Counted from the stretch's first letter, positions 6,908-17,907 are shown. The stretch is 41,952 bases of DNA from an uncultured Methylococcaceae bacterium (GCA_903934035.1 CAIZMK010000177.1:1-41952), one strand, 5' to 3'. The notes: generated by a model not told the origin, from the sequence alone. Translations and numbers: made by a program.

Positions 6908-9550
6908 ATGTCAAACTTCGCTAAAGAAATTATACCTGTCAATCTCGAAGATGAGATGAAACAGTCCTATCTCGATTATGCAATGAGCGTTATTGTGGGT
7001 CGAGCTCTACCTGATGTTAGGGATGGCCTAAAACCAGTGCATCGCCGCGTGTTATACGCGATGAGTGAATTGGGTAACGATTGGAATAAACCCTATAAGA
7101 AATCGGCGCGTATTGTCGGTGATGTTATCGGTAAATATCACCCTCATGGTGATACCGCAGTCTATGACACTATGGTACGTATGGCGCAGCCTTTCTCCAT
7201 GCGCTATATGTTGATCGATGGCCAAGGTAACTTTGGTTCGGTTGATGGTGATCCACCCGCTGCAATGCGTTATACCGAAGTTCGTATGGCAAAAATTGCC
7301 CATGAATTGTTGGCAGATCTTGATAAAGAGACGGTTGATTTCATTCCGAACTACGACGAATCAGAAATTCAGCCTGAAGTATTACCGACTCGCGTTCCTA
7401 ATTTATTGGTGAATGGTTCTTCTGGTATTGCTGTGGGTATGGCGACTAATATCCCTCCGCACAATATGACCGAAGTGGTCAGTGCTTGTTTGGCGATGAT
7501 CGATAATCCGGATATTAGTATTCTGGAGTTAATGGAATATATTCCGGGTCCAGATTTTCCTACAGCCGCTTTCATCAATGGCGCTGCGGGTATTTACAAT
7601 GCCTATACCACAGGTAGAGGCAAGATTTATTTACGTGCAAGATGTCACTTTGAAGATATAGGTGATAGTAGTCGCCAGTCGATTATTACCACTGAACTAC
7701 CTTATCAGGTTAACAAAGCGCGTTTGCTGGAGAAAATTGCCGAGTTAGTTAAAGAAGGTAAGCTCGAAGGTATTTCAGGTTTGCGTGATGAATCTGATAA
7801 AGACGGTATGCGCATGGTGATCGAACTTCGTCGCGGTGAAGTGCCAGAAGTCGTATTAAATAATCTATATAAGCAGACTCAATTCCAGACGGTCTTCGGC
7901 ATTAATATGGTTGCCTTGCTGGACGGTCGTCCGCATTGTATGAATTTGCTAGAGATACTCAGCGCGTTTATTAACCATAGACGCGAAATTGTTACACGCA
8001 GAACTATCTATTTACTTCGTCGTGCCCGTGAAAGAGCGCATATTTTAGAAGGTCTTGCTGTTGCTTTAGCTAATATCGATGAAATGATTGCGCTGATTAA
8101 AGCAGCGAGCAATCCTGCTGAAGCTAAAGAAGGTTTGTTGGCAAGAACTTGGGATGCTGGATTAGTTTCTTCTTTATTGGAACGCGCCGATGCGAGTCGT
8201 TCTAGGCCAGAAGATTTAGGTGATGAGTTTGGTATTTTTGAAGGTATTTATCGTCTTTCAGAAACACAGGCGCAAGCCATACTTGATTTACGTTTACATC
8301 GCTTAACAGGGTTAGAGCAAGATAAAATCGTTAATGAATATAAGCAGTTGTTAGAACAAATTGATGAGTATTTGTTTATTTTGAGTAGTGACGTCCGTTT
8401 GATGGAAATTATCAGAGAAGAACTGGTTGCCATTAAAGATCAGTATTCCGATGCGCGTCGCACAGAAATTATAAAAAACCAGTTGGATTTATCTGAGCAA
8501 GATTTAATTACTGAAGAAGATATGGTAGTGACCATGTCTCATGAAGGTTACGTTAAGTCTCAACCTCTAAGCGATTACAAGGCGCAACGACGTGGCGGAC
8601 GTGGTAAATCAGCGACTGCGACTAAAGAATTGGATTATGTTGATAAGTTAATTGTCGCTAATACTCACGATACGATTCTATGCTTCTCTTCACGCGGCAA
8701 AGTCTACTGGATGAAAGTTTATCAATTGCCAGTGGCTAGTCGTGCTGCACGAGGCAAGCCTTTTGTTAATTTATTGCCGCTAGAGCAGGGTGAGAAAATT
8801 AATGCAATCTTGCCTATCCGTGAATTTACTGAAAATAAATTTATTTTTATGGCGACTTCGGCGGGTACTGTTAAAAAGACGCCATTAACCGAGTTTGAAC
8901 GTCAACGTGCTACCGGTAAAATCGCTATCGATTTAAGAGAAGACGATACTTTAGTCGGTGTTGCCGTGACTGATGGTCAGCAAAATGTCTTATTGTTCGG
9001 TAGTACTGGTAAAGCCGTGTGCTTTAATGAAGCTGATGTGCGCTCTATGGGTAGAACGGCTTCTGGTGTTCGCGGTATGCGCTTGCATCCAGGCCAAAAA
9101 ATCATTTCTTTGATTATTGCATCGGAAGGTACGGTGTTGAATATTACTGAAAATGGTTATGGTAAACGCACTAAGTTAGAAGAATTTACTTGCCATAAAC
9201 GCGGAGGGCAAGGCTTAATTGCCATACAAACTTCTGAGCGTAATGGTGCTGTTGTCGGTGCGGTATTGGTTAATGATAACGATGAGATCATGTTGATTAC
9301 CGATGGTGGTACTTTGGTGCGCACCCGTGTTGACGAAATTTCGGTAGTCGGACGTAATACCCAAGGCGTCACTATTATTCGTTTAGGTAAGAATGAAAAA
9401 GTCATCGGTGTTGATCGCATTGAAGGTTTGGCGGGTATCGATGATGTTGAAGAAGATGCAGATTTAGATAGTTCATTAGATGCTAATGAAGTGATTATTG
9501 ATGAGGCAGATTTAGTCTCTAATGCAGATGATGAAATAGATCAAGAGTAG
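6908..9550 (+). CDS. gyrA: DNA gyrase subunit A
   Basis: 880 residues, the usual length. GyrA cleaves and rejoins DNA in the A2B2 gyrase that introduces negative supercoils. The catalytic Tyr122 lies in AAMRYTE with E. coli numbering exactly preserved. The quinolone-determining region reads [10 protein letters not shown], giving Thr83 and Asp87; Thr83 is the natural residue in, for example, Pseudomonas aeruginosa. The GyrA-box QRRGGRG, required for DNA wrapping and distinguishing it from ParC, follows YKA about residue 557. The C-terminal beta-pinwheel is complete and ends in an acidic tail ([13 protein letters not shown]...). The ATG is preceded by TAGGGATCA. It heads the gyrA-serC-pheA block; a repeat-filled gap separates it from serC. 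Confidence 0.98.
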   Translation: MSNFAKEIIPVNLEDEMKQSYLDYAMSVIVGRALPDVRDGLKPVHRRVLYAMSELGNDWNKPYKKSARIVGDVIGKYHPHGDTAVYDTMVRMAQPFSMRYMLIDGQGNFGSVDGDPPAAMRYTEVRMAKIAHELLADLDKETVDFIPNYDESEIQPEVLPTRVPNLLVNGSSGIAVGMATNIPPHNMTEVVSACLAMIDNPDISILELMEYIPGPDFPTAAFINGAAGIYNAYTTGRGKIYLRARCHFEDIGDSSRQSIITTELPYQVNKARLLEKIAELVKEGKLEGISGLRDESDKDGMRMVIELRRGEVPEVVLNNLYKQTQFQTVFGINMVALLDGRPHCMNLLEILSAFINHRREIVTRRTIYLLRRARERAHILEGLAVALANIDEMIALIKAASNPAEAKEGLLARTWDAGLVSSLLERADASRSRPEDLGDEFGIFEGIYRLSETQAQAILDLRLHRLTGLEQDKIVNEYKQLLEQIDEYLFILSSDVRLMEIIREELVAIKDQYSDARRTEIIKNQLDLSEQDLITEEDMVVTMSHEGYVKSQPLSDYKAQRRGGRGKSATATKELDYVDKLIVANTHDTILCFSSRGKVYWMKVYQLPVASRAARGKPFVNLLPLEQGEKINAILPIREFTENKFIFMATSAGTVKKTPLTEFERQRATGKIAIDLREDDTLVGVAVTDGQQNVLLFGSTGKAVCFNEADVRSMGRTASGVRGMRLHPGQKIISLIIASEGTVLNITENGYGKRTKLEEFTCHKRGGQGLIAIQTSERNGAVVGAVLVNDNDEIMLITDGGTLVRTRVDEISVVGRNTQGVTIIRLGKNEKVIGVDRIEGLAGIDDVEEDADLDSSLDANEVIIDEADLVSNADDEIDQE

Positions 9551-9554
9551 TTAT

Positions 9555-9774
9555 GTAGGTTGGCTTAGCGATAGAGACTGTGAAAGTATTGTTTTGATTT
9601 CCCCTCTTTAACAAAGAGGGGTTAGGGGAGATTTAATCTATTAAAAGTAATCACAAAATATTAGTAGCTTATGATTTTAAGAAATCCCCCTTTGCCTCCT
9701 CGCTTTGCTCTTCCCCTTTTTTTAAAGGGGAATGCTAAAATCATAATACTTTTATAATGTCGGTGGCGTAACCC
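9555..9774. repeat. Mosaic MITE-like repeat, copy A
   Basis: Fills most of the gyrA-serC gap. The outer head is GTAGGTTGGCTTAGCG (9555-9570), echoed in inverse by GGCGTAACCCAA near 9765-9776. Inside, GAGACTGTGAAAGTATTGTT (from 9574) and its inverse AAAATCATAATACTTT (9738-9753) frame CCCC-rich palindromes (CCCCTCTTTAACAAAGAGGGG around 9601). The left 80 bp match the reverse complement of the right end of copy B (to 18726) almost base for base. No ORF. Confidence 0.7.
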
Positions 9775-9930
9775 AATATTTAATTACTTAGTATTGTTTT
9801 GATAGATTTAATTAATGCGCTTGTGTTTATTTTCTGTATTTATGAACACTTAATGGTTGTCATGACCAGCGAAAAATAATACCTAACATGGCTAAAGAAT
9901 TCCTTTTTAAAATTTAACGACGAGAAAATT

Positions 9931-11010
9931 ATGTCCAGAGTATTTAATTTTAGTGCCGGTCCATCTGCATTCCCGGAATCAGTGTTGTTGCAAGCCCAGC
10001 AGGACATGTTGGAATGGCGAGACAGTGGCATGTCAGTGATGGAGATGAGTCACAGAGGCAAACATTTCTCTATGATTGCTGAAGAGTTAGAAAGCGATTT
10101 GCGTAGTCTGATGACGATACCTGACAATTATAAGGTTTTGTTTTTGCAAGGGGGTGCCTCAGCACAGTTCTCATTCATACCACAAAATCTTTTAAATGGT
10201 AAAACTAAGGCTTGTTATCTTAAAACTGGTGCATGGTCTGAAAAAGCCGTTAAAGATGCACAAAGTTATTGCGACGTGTTGGTGAGTGCTAGCTCTGAAG
10301 AGTCTAAATTCACTAGTATTCCAGATGCAGCTACTTGGGAACTGGATGAGCAAGCGGCTTATTTACATTACACGTCTAATGAGACTATACATGGTGTGGA
10401 GTTTCAAAACATTCCTGATGCTAAGGGTTTAACCTTGGTTTCAGATATGTCATCGAATATCTTATCGCGTCATATTGATGTCAGTCAGTATGGATTGATT
10501 TATGCGGGAACTCAAAAAAATATGGGTCCAGCTGGTGTAACAGTGGTCATAGTCAGAGATGACTTGATCGGACATGCTGGTAAAACAGTGCCTTCGGTAT
10601 TTAATTATGCTGAGCAGGCAAAAAACCAATCTATGCTAAATACTCCTGCTACCTATAATTGGTATTTAGTGGGTTTAGTGCTGAAATGGTTAAAAGCTCA
10701 AGGCGGTGTTGCAGCGATTGAACAACATAATATTGCTAAAGCGACTAAGCTTTATCAAGCGATTGATCAATCAGCGTTGTATTCAAATCCAGTTGATGTT
10801 GCTGTACGATCACGTATGAATGTTCCGTTTATTTTAGCTGATGAGAGTTTGGATAAGCCCTTTTTACAGGCTGCCGAAGCTCAAGGTTTATTTGAATTGA
10901 AAGGTCATCGTTCAGTGGGTGGTATGCGAGCAAGTATTTACAATGCTATGACTGAAGCGGGTGTAAAAGCTTTGATAGATTTTATGGCTGAATTTGAACG
11001 CACTCATTAA
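9931..11010 (+). CDS. serC: Phosphoserine aminotransferase
   Basis: A 359-residue class V PLP aminotransferase that converts 3-phosphohydroxypyruvate and glutamate to phosphoserine in serine synthesis, and also serves pyridoxal phosphate synthesis. The PLP lysine is Lys196 in AGTQKNMGPAG, with LQGGASAQF near residue 72 and GGMRASIYNA near the C-terminus. Start MSRVFNFSAGPS is the family norm; GACGAGAAAATT precedes it. It is followed 28 bp later by pheA, as in the Pseudomonas-type serC-pheA-hisC-aroA supraoperon. Confidence 0.97.
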   Translation: MSRVFNFSAGPSAFPESVLLQAQQDMLEWRDSGMSVMEMSHRGKHFSMIAEELESDLRSLMTIPDNYKVLFLQGGASAQFSFIPQNLLNGKTKACYLKTGAWSEKAVKDAQSYCDVLVSASSEESKFTSIPDAATWELDEQAAYLHYTSNETIHGVEFQNIPDAKGLTLVSDMSSNILSRHIDVSQYGLIYAGTQKNMGPAGVTVVIVRDDLIGHAGKTVPSVFNYAEQAKNQSMLNTPATYNWYLVGLVLKWLKAQGGVAAIEQHNIAKATKLYQAIDQSALYSNPVDVAVRSRMNVPFILADESLDKPFLQAAEAQGLFELKGHRSVGGMRASIYNAMTEAGVKALIDFMAEFERTH

Positions 11011-11038
11011 TTGCAACGTATCAATATAGACCCACGCC

Positions 11039-12124
11039 ATGACCTCAGTGATCCCACTTTCTGAATTAAGAGACAAAATCGATGCAATTGATGAAAAGAT
11101 TTTGCAGTTGATCAACCAGCGTGCGTCTTGTGCAATAGAGGTTGCTAAAACCAAAATTGCTCAAGGCGAACAAGGTACTTTTTATCGTCCAGATCGAGAG
11201 TCTTTGGTTTTAAGGCGAATTATGGAGTTGAATCAGGGGCCGATTTCTGATGTGGCGGCTGCTGGTTTTTTTAGAGAATTAATGTCGGCTTGTTTGGCGC
11301 TAGAAAAACCAATGGATGTCGCGTTTTTAGGGCCTGAAGGGACTTTTACTCAGCAAGCAGTTTTTAAGCATTTTGGTCATGCGGTTAAAGCAATACCGGC
11401 AACTACCATTAACGAAATATTTAATGCGGTGGAATCTGAGTATTGTCAATTTGGTGTGGTTCCTGTTGAAAATTCAACTGAGGGTGTGATTAGTCATACC
11501 TTAGATCGTTTTCTGATTTCACCACTAAAAATATGCGGTGAAGTTGAGATTAGAGTGCATCAAAATTTGATGGGTCATGCAACGAGTCTCGATGAAATAA
11601 CCGATGTTTATTCTCATCAGCAATCATTAGCACAGTGTAGGCAATGGTTAGATAAGCACTTGCCTCATGCGCGTTTGACCGCTGTGAATAGCAACGCTGA
11701 AGCGGCACGATTAGCCTTAGATAATAAACATAGTGCAGCCATTGCGGGTAAGGTTGCTGCTGAAGTTTATAATTTAGCAATCATTGCTAAGAATATTGAA
11801 GATGAGCCAAATAATACCACTCGATTTATTATTATCGGCCAACAATTATCCTCGCCTACCGGCAATGATAAAACCTCATTAGTTGTTTCTACCGGCAATC
11901 AACCCGGTGCTTTATATAAGATCCTTGAGCCTTTTGCTAAATATGCTATAGGCATGGTGCAAATTGAATCTAGGCCTTCACGTCAGGGTTTATGGGATTA
12001 TGTGTTCTTTATTGATGTAGAAGGACATAGTGAAGATAAGCTTATTGCTGAAGCTTTGGAGAGCGTTAAAGACAACGTTAAGATGTTTAAGTTATTAGGA
12101 TCTTATCCTAAAGCTGTGCTTTAA
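11039..12124 (+). CDS. pheA: Bifunctional chorismate mutase / prephenate dehydratase (P-protein)
   Basis: 361 residues in three parts. An AroQ chorismate mutase covers about 5-90 (LRDKIDAIDEKILQLINQRA). A prephenate dehydratase covers about 93-268, with GPEGTFTQQA at 98-107, PVENSTEG and the catalytic TRF at 261-263. An ACT regulatory domain covers about 278-355, with GALYKIL (290-296) and ESRP (310-313), the phenylalanine-binding motifs. It converts chorismate to phenylpyruvate and should be inhibited by Phe. It is placed between serC and hisC. The ribosome site is weak. Confidence 0.96.
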   Translation: MTSVIPLSELRDKIDAIDEKILQLINQRASCAIEVAKTKIAQGEQGTFYRPDRESLVLRRIMELNQGPISDVAAAGFFRELMSACLALEKPMDVAFLGPEGTFTQQAVFKHFGHAVKAIPATTINEIFNAVESEYCQFGVVPVENSTEGVISHTLDRFLISPLKICGEVEIRVHQNLMGHATSLDEITDVYSHQQSLAQCRQWLDKHLPHARLTAVNSNAEAARLALDNKHSAAIAGKVAAEVYNLAIIAKNIEDEPNNTTRFIIIGQQLSSPTGNDKTSLVVSTGNQPGALYKILEPFAKYAIGMVQIESRPSRQGLWDYVFFIDVEGHSEDKLIAEALESVKDNVKMFKLLGSYPKAVL

Positions 12125-12169
12125 ATGGCAAGTAGTGTTTGCAATCATTAAATTCTGTTAATTAAAATC

Positions 12170-13285
12170 ATGAATAATTCCGATAATATTTATACGCTTG
12201 CAGCAGCAGGCGTGCAGCGCCTCATACCTTATAAAGCTGGCAAACCGATTGAAGAGTTAGAGCGAGAGTTGGGGCTTACTCAAATTACCAAGCTAGCCTC
12301 TAATGAAAATCCTTTAGGTCCAGGAAAAAAAGCCTTGGAGGCTATTGCTTCTGCTTTGTCTGAATTAGCGCTTTATCCTGATGGTAGTGGTTTTTTATTA
12401 AAGCAAGCTCTAGCAAATAAATATGCAGTAGACGATAGTCAAATTACCTTAGGTAATGGTTCTAATGAAATATTAGAGCTGGTGGCTAGAGCCTTTTTAA
12501 CGCCCGAACACGAAGCAGTTTTTTCGCAACATGCCTTTGCGGTCTATCCTATCGTAACCCAAGCCGTCGGTGCGACGGCAGTTGTGGTTCCTGCATTGAA
12601 TTATGGTCATGATTTGGATGCTATGCTGTTGGCGGTCACAGAAAAAACACGCTTGGTTTTTATTGCGAATCCTAATAATCCAACGGGGACTTTGCTGAGC
12701 CAAGCCAGTTTGGCGCGATTTTTAGATGCGTTACCTAATAGCTGTGTTTGTGTGTTGGATGAGGCTTATTTTGAATTTGTTAATAGCGCAGAGCCTATCA
12801 ATTCTATTGCTTGGTTAAAAGACCATCCTAATTTATTGATCACACGAACTTTTTCTAAGGCTTATGGTTTAGCTGGCTTGCGTATAGGTTATGGTTTATC
12901 AAGCCCTCAAATGGCCGATATTCTTAATCGTGTGCGTCAACCTTTTAATAATAATAATATAGCTTTAGTGGCCGCCTTGGCCGCATTGGATGATGATGAG
13001 CATTTGCAGCAAACTATTGCAGTCAATACTCATGGTATGCAGCAATTGGTCGATGGTTTTAAAGCCTTAAATTTAGCGTGGATTCCCTCGGCAGGGAATT
13101 TTGTTTTGGTCGATTTAAAGCAAGCTGCAATGCCCATTTATGAAGCTTTGTTGCGTAAGGGTGTCATTGTCAGGCCAGTAGCTGTGTATGAATTGCCGAA
13201 TCATTTGCGTATTAGTATAGGTACAAAAACAGAGAATCAGTTATTTCTTGACGCCTTAACTGAAATATTGGCTGATGTTCGATAA
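12170..13285 (+). CDS. hisC: Histidinol-phosphate aminotransferase (HisC2 type)
   Basis: A 371-residue class I/II PLP aminotransferase. The PLP lysine is Lys230 in SKAYGLAGLRIGYG, with Asp197 (LDEAYFEF) and NPNNPTG at 168-173. SNENPLGPGKKA near the N-terminus is typical of HisC. Since it lies between pheA and tyrA-aroA, away from other his genes, it may also act as the aromatic aminotransferase for phenylpyruvate and hydroxyphenylpyruvate; this is a known feature of the supraoperon but an inference here. It overlaps tyrA-aroA by 11 bp. Confidence 0.93.
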   Translation: MNNSDNIYTLAAAGVQRLIPYKAGKPIEELERELGLTQITKLASNENPLGPGKKALEAIASALSELALYPDGSGFLLKQALANKYAVDDSQITLGNGSNEILELVARAFLTPEHEAVFSQHAFAVYPIVTQAVGATAVVVPALNYGHDLDAMLLAVTEKTRLVFIANPNNPTGTLLSQASLARFLDALPNSCVCVLDEAYFEFVNSAEPINSIAWLKDHPNLLITRTFSKAYGLAGLRIGYGLSSPQMADILNRVRQPFNNNNIALVAALAALDDDEHLQQTIAVNTHGMQQLVDGFKALNLAWIPSAGNFVLVDLKQAAMPIYEALLRKGVIVRPVAVYELPNHLRISIGTKTENQLFLDALTEILADVR

Positions 13286-15470
13286 GCTTTGTGTTATTGG
13301 TGTGGGCTTAATGGGAGGCTCAGTCGCCCGTGCAGCGAGATTAAACGCTTTAAGTAAAAATATCTTGGGTTATGGTCGTTTAGAGGATCTTGAAAACCTA
13401 GAAACTGCAAAGTGTTTAGGTGTTATAGATGACTATACGTTGCACATAGAAGAAGCTGTGCAAGATGCAGATTGTGTCGTTATTGCTACGCCTGTTGAAT
13501 CTATTCAAAGCATACTTGCTTTGTTGCAACCTGTTTGGTCAGATCGAACGATTTATACCGATGTTGGTAGCACTAAAGGCAGTGTCGTTGCCGCAGCGCA
13601 GCGAGTTTTTGGTGTAGTTCCAAGTAATTTTGTATTAGCTCATCCTATCGCTGGTGGGGAACAAAGTGGCGTTGAGGCGGCTGTTGATGATTTGTTTGTC
13701 AATAAACGTTTGATTATTTCACCGCTTAGTCATACTCACAAGGCTGCCTTGCAAAAAATTCAAAGGTTCTGGGAACATTGTGGTTCTGAGGTGTCTTTGA
13801 TGGATGTGGAAAGGCATGATGCCATATTAGCGGCCACCAGTCATTTGCCTCATGTGCTGGCTTTTGCTCTAGTTGATATGCTGGGTCATCAAGATGAGCA
13901 AAATGAGATTTTTAATTATGCGGCCGGTGGCTTTAGAGACTTTACGCGAATCGCTTCTAGCGACCCAACAATGTGGCGAGATATTTGTTTAGCCAATAAA
14001 AATGAAATTATCCCTTTACTGCAACAAACCAGTGTACAGCTCGAAAAAATACAGTCTCTGTTGGAACATGATGATGGCCAGCAGCTTTTTGAAATCTTTG
14101 CGTATGCCAACACAGCGAGGCAACGCTTTCTTAATCAGTTTGAAGGTAATATGACTAAAACAATTACATTTAAAGTTCAGCCGGGCGGTATGTTGCAAGG
14201 TGAAGCACGAGTGCCGGGTGATAAATCCATGTCACATCGTTCTATTATGCTAGGTTCATTGGCTGACGGTGTTACTCATGTTAAAGGTTTTTTAGAAGCC
14301 GAAGATGCGCTGGCAACCTTACAAGCTTTTCGTGATATGGGTGTTGAGATTGAAGGGCCGGTTGATGGTTGTTTGACTATTCATGGTGTGGGTAAGCACG
14401 GTTTGAAAGCACCTACAAACGATTTGTATCTGGGTAATTCAGGTACTTCTATGCGCTTATTAAGCGGATTGTTAGCGGGACAGCCTTTTAATTCTGTGTT
14501 AACCGGCGATAAATCTTTATCTGGAAGACCGATGAAGCGAGTGACTGAGCCATTAGCACTAATGGGTGCTGATATAAAAGCGACCGAAAATGGCACTGCA
14601 CCTCTTTACATTACTGGTAAGGCCGGTCAATTGCATGGCATTGATTATGTAATGCCTATGGCTAGCGCGCAGGTAAAGTCATGTTTATTGTTGGCAGGTA
14701 TGTATGCTGATGGAGAAACTAGCGTGACTGAGCCTGCGCCTACTCGTGATCATACCGAGCGTATGTTGTCAGGATTCTCCTATCCTGTTAAGCAGCAAGG
14801 TAGCAAGGTCACGATTACCGCTGAGGGTAAGTTAACCGCGGCTGATATTGATGTGCCTAGTGATATTTCTTCTGCGGCTTTCTTTTTAGTCGGTGCATCA
14901 ATTGCGCCGGGCTCTGATTTATTGTTAAAGCATGTGGGTATTAATCCTACCCGTACAGGTGTTATTGATATTTTGCGTTTAATGGGTGCAAACATTGAAG
15001 TGCTGAATGAGCGTATTGTCGGTGGTGAGCCCGTCGCTGATTTACATGTGGTTTATAGTCCGTTAACAGGCATTGATATTCCTGAGGCATTAGTACCCTT
15101 GGCTATTGATGAATTTCCTGTTTTATTTGTAGCAGCTGCTTGTGCAAAAGGACAGACGCGCTTAAGTGGTGCTGAAGAACTTAGAGTTAAAGAGTCAGAT
15201 CGAATTCAGGTAATGGCTGATGGCTTGCAAATATTAGGTGTAGATGCACAACCGACTCATGATGGCATGGTTATTCAAGGCGGTGAGATAGGGGGTGGAA
15301 CTGTGACTTCACATGGTGATCATCGTATTGCTATGGCATTTTCGATAGCTGGTTTACGTGCTAATGCAGATATCACTATTTTAGATTGTGCTAATGTGAA
15401 TACCTCTTTCCCCGAATTTAAAGATTTGGTGCATCGCTTAGGTTTAGCCTTGGTTTGTGAGGAGTCTTAA
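13275..15470 (+). CDS. tyrA-aroA: Fused prephenate dehydrogenase / EPSP synthase
   Basis: 731 residues made of two enzymes. Residues 1-290 are a TyrA dehydrogenase: Rossmann IGVGLMGGS (8-16), HPIAGGEQSG, the catalytic-type His190 in SHLPH, and the C-terminal helical domain. Residues 293-731 are 5-enolpyruvylshikimate-3-phosphate synthase: PGDKSMSHRS, GNSGTSMRLL, GRPMKRV, KESDRI, GDHRIAMA. It catalyses prephenate oxidation (tyrosine) and the sixth shikimate step. The junction is short (NQFEGN), and an ATG at 14151 begins the AroA part, so a separate AroA could also be initiated there. Such fusions are known in Pseudomonas and related gammaproteobacteria. The stop overlaps the cmk start (TAATG). 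Confidence 0.95.
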   Translation: MFDKLCVIGVGLMGGSVARAARLNALSKNILGYGRLEDLENLETAKCLGVIDDYTLHIEEAVQDADCVVIATPVESIQSILALLQPVWSDRTIYTDVGSTKGSVVAAAQRVFGVVPSNFVLAHPIAGGEQSGVEAAVDDLFVNKRLIISPLSHTHKAALQKIQRFWEHCGSEVSLMDVERHDAILAATSHLPHVLAFALVDMLGHQDEQNEIFNYAAGGFRDFTRIASSDPTMWRDICLANKNEIIPLLQQTSVQLEKIQSLLEHDDGQQLFEIFAYANTARQRFLNQFEGNMTKTITFKVQPGGMLQGEARVPGDKSMSHRSIMLGSLADGVTHVKGFLEAEDALATLQAFRDMGVEIEGPVDGCLTIHGVGKHGLKAPTNDLYLGNSGTSMRLLSGLLAGQPFNSVLTGDKSLSGRPMKRVTEPLALMGADIKATENGTAPLYITGKAGQLHGIDYVMPMASAQVKSCLLLAGMYADGETSVTEPAPTRDHTERMLSGFSYPVKQQGSKVTITAEGKLTAADIDVPSDISSAAFFLVGASIAPGSDLLLKHVGINPTRTGVIDILRLMGANIEVLNERIVGGEPVADLHVVYSPLTGIDIPEALVPLAIDEFPVLFVAAACAKGQTRLSGAEELRVKESDRIQVMADGLQILGVDAQPTHDGMVIQGGEIGGGTVTSHGDHRIAMAFSIAGLRANADITILDCANVNTSFPEFKDLVHRLGLALVCEES

Positions 15471-16126
15471 TGCTTGCGCCTGTTTTAACGATAGATGGTC
15501 CCAGTGGCGCGGGTAAAGGAACTGTTAGTCGTTTAGTGGCGAAAAAACTGGGTTGGCATTATTTGGATAGTGGTTCCATTTATAGGTCGGTGGCAATTGC
15601 TGTTCAAAATGCTTCGATCGATTTAGCTAATATCAGTGATATTGTTAAAGTAACGCAAGCTATGGTGTTAGAGTTTGAGTGTGGCGATAGCTTAATAGTT
15701 AAACTTAATGGCAAAGATATTACTAATCAGTTAGGGCTTGAAAGTACCGGCAATATCGCTTCTCAAGTTGCTGCAATACCTGAGGTTAGGGCAGTATTAC
15801 TGCAAAAGCAGCAAGATTTTAGGCAGTTGCCAGGCTTGGTTGCCGATGGTCGAGATATGGGTACGGTTGTTTTTCCAGATGCTGGATATAAAGTATTTTT
15901 AACCGCTAGTGCTGAAAAAAGAGCGGAAAGAAGATATAAACAGTTGATAGAAAAAGAAATTGATGCTAATCTTGCCGAAATAAAAAGTGAGATTGAAACT
16001 CGTGATCGCCGCGATATGGAACGTGAAACCGCTCCATTAGCTATGGCGAGTGGATCGCTTTATATAGATTCTTCAGAAATGACCATAGATTCAGTCATTG
16101 AAGAGGTTTTAAATTTAATCCGTTAA
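15470..16126 (+). CDS. cmk: Cytidylate kinase
   Basis: 218 residues. It phosphorylates CMP and dCMP using ATP. The P-loop GPSGAGKGT is at 10-18, LDSGSIYRS follows, DGRDMGTVVFPDA is the CMP-binding segment, and RxxRRDMERExAPL is the lid. The start codon shares one base with the tyrA-aroA stop, so the genes are translationally coupled. It precedes rpsA, the near-universal order in gammaproteobacteria. Confidence 0.96.
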   Translation: MLAPVLTIDGPSGAGKGTVSRLVAKKLGWHYLDSGSIYRSVAIAVQNASIDLANISDIVKVTQAMVLEFECGDSLIVKLNGKDITNQLGLESTGNIASQVAAIPEVRAVLLQKQQDFRQLPGLVADGRDMGTVVFPDAGYKVFLTASAEKRAERRYKQLIEKEIDANLAEIKSEIETRDRRDMERETAPLAMASGSLYIDSSEMTIDSVIEEVLNLIR

Positions 16127-16142
16127 GGATTTTTTCGTGTGG

Positions 16143-16170
16143 CTACACTACTGTAAGTGTAGTTTTTTTT
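16143..16170 (+). terminator. Weak intrinsic terminator or attenuator between cmk and rpsA
   Basis: CTACACT (16143-16149) pairs with AGTGTAG (16156-16162) over a 6-nt loop, followed by eight T. The 7-bp stem is AT-rich, so read-through into rpsA is likely. Confidence 0.5.
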
Positions 16171-16225
16171 AACTTTGATAAAGAAAAGGCTTGTTCGAGT
16201 TTCGATAAGCTTGGGAAATAATAAA

Positions 16226-17887
16226 ATGAGCGAAAGCTTTGCTGCATTACTAGAAGAAAGTTTAACCAGAACCAAGATGAGTCCTGGTGCCATGTTGATC
16301 GGTACAGTCATTGATATTGAAAATGACATGGTTATTGTTAGTACGCATTCTAAATCTGAAGGCGTTATTCCTAAATGGCAATTTTTAAACAACGCTGGCG
16401 AATTGGAAGTTTCAATTGGCGATGAAGTTGAAGTTGCTTTGGATTTGTTCGAAGATGGTTTAGGCGCTACGCTTCTTTCTAGAGATAAAGCGAAGAAAAA
16501 CAAAGCTTGGTTCGAACTTGAAACTGCTTTTGAAAAAGAAGCTACTATTGTGGGTCAAATCACTGGCAAAGTTCGTGGCGGTTTCACTGTCTCTGTTGGC
16601 GCATTACGTGCCTTCTTACCAGGTTCTTTAGTTGACGTTCGTCCTATCAGAGATACGACTTTCTTAGAAAATCGTGATCTTGAATTCAAAGTTATTAAAA
16701 TCGATCAAAAACGTAATAATGTTGTTCTATCTCGTCGTGCAGTTGTAGAAAAAGAATACAGTGCAGAAAGAGAAGAATTGCTGAAAACACTAGAAGAAGG
16801 CGCAGTAGTCACCGGTGTTGTTAAAAATCTTACTGATTACGGTGCGTTTATTGATTTGGGCGGTATTGATGGTCTGTTACATATTACTGATATGGCCTGG
16901 AGACGCGTACGTCACCCATCTGAATGTGTTGAAATCGGTCAAGAAATCAAAGTTAAAGTCTTGAAATACGACAAAGATAAAAACCGTGTTTCATTGGGCA
17001 TGAAGCAAATGGGTGAAGATCCATGGCAAAACATTGCTCGTAGATACCCAGCCGGTACTCGTGTATTCGGTAAAGTAAATAACTTAACCGATTATGGTTG
17101 CTTTGTTGAAATTGAAGAGGGTGTTGAAGGTTTGGTACACGTTTCTGAAATGGATTGGACCAACAAAAATGTTAATCCATCTAAGTTAGTTCAATTAGGT
17201 GATGACGTTGAAGTTATGGTTATCGAAATTGATGAAGAGCGTCGTCGTATTTCTTTAGGTATGAAACAATGTAAAACTAATCCATGGGATGAATTTGCAG
17301 CGACTCATAACAAAGGCGACAAAATCTCAGGAAAAATCAAATCTATTACTGATTTCGGTATTTTCATCGGCTTAGATGGCGGTATTGATGGTTTAGTCCA
17401 TATGTCAGATATTTCTTGGGCAGATGATGGCGAAAATTCAGTACGTGAATTTAAGAAAGGTGATGAGTTAGAAACTGTTATTTTAGCGGTAGATTCTGAG
17501 CGTGAGCGTATCTCTCTAGGCATTAAGCAGTTAGAACAAGATCCTTTCCAAAATTTCTTAGCGACTAATGAAAAAGGTAGTTTGGTAAAAGGTACTATTA
17601 AAGAAGTTGACGCTAAAGGCGCAATTATTTTATTAGCTGATAATGTTGAAGGTTATTTACGCGCTTCTGAAATTCAACGTGATCGCGTTGAAGATGCTCG
17701 TACTTTACTGAAAGAAGGTGATGTACTTGAAGCTAAATTTATCGGTGTCGATAAGAAGAGCAAGTCAATCTCATTGTCAATTAAAGCAAAAGACCAAGAC
17801 GAAGAAACACACACTATTAAAGATCATACACAGCAATCAGCTGGTACACCTACAATGGCTGATCTTTTTAAGCAGTTAGAAAAATAA
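16226..17887 (+). CDS. rpsA: 30S ribosomal protein S1
   Basis: 553 residues from the ATG at 16226. A longer reading from 16175 would add 17 residues (MIKKRLVRV...) that have no counterpart in S1 and cover the leader, so I reject it; [13 protein letters not shown] aligns with E. coli MTESFAQLFEESL. Six S1 (OB-fold) repeats are visible, two N-terminal ones for ribosome docking and four for mRNA binding, each ending in a (K/R)xxxISLGxK-type motif (for example [27 protein letters not shown]). It loads mRNAs with structured or weak leaders. Its own Shine-Dalgarno is poor (GGGAAATAATAAA), as in E. coli, where S1 represses its own translation. Confidence 0.97.
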   Translation: MSESFAALLEESLTRTKMSPGAMLIGTVIDIENDMVIVSTHSKSEGVIPKWQFLNNAGELEVSIGDEVEVALDLFEDGLGATLLSRDKAKKNKAWFELETAFEKEATIVGQITGKVRGGFTVSVGALRAFLPGSLVDVRPIRDTTFLENRDLEFKVIKIDQKRNNVVLSRRAVVEKEYSAEREELLKTLEEGAVVTGVVKNLTDYGAFIDLGGIDGLLHITDMAWRRVRHPSECVEIGQEIKVKVLKYDKDKNRVSLGMKQMGEDPWQNIARRYPAGTRVFGKVNNLTDYGCFVEIEEGVEGLVHVSEMDWTNKNVNPSKLVQLGDDVEVMVIEIDEERRRISLGMKQCKTNPWDEFAATHNKGDKISGKIKSITDFGIFIGLDGGIDGLVHMSDISWADDGENSVREFKKGDELETVILAVDSERERISLGIKQLEQDPFQNFLATNEKGSLVKGTIKEVDAKGAIILLADNVEGYLRASEIQRDRVEDARTLLKEGDVLEAKFIGVDKKSKSISLSIKAKDQDEETHTIKDHTQQSAGTPTMADLFKQLEK

Positions 17888-17907
17888 ATTAATTAATCAA
17901 GTAATAA

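Noticed and set aside
7052-7303. Reverse-strand open frames within gyrA, mutS, thiC, oadB and tyrA-aroA
   Set aside because: They are shadows of strongly coding frames, without ribosome sites or family resemblance.
16175-16225. Longer start for ribosomal protein S1
   Set aside because: The extra 17 residues have no match to S1 proteins and the region looks like an untranslated leader after a terminator hairpin.
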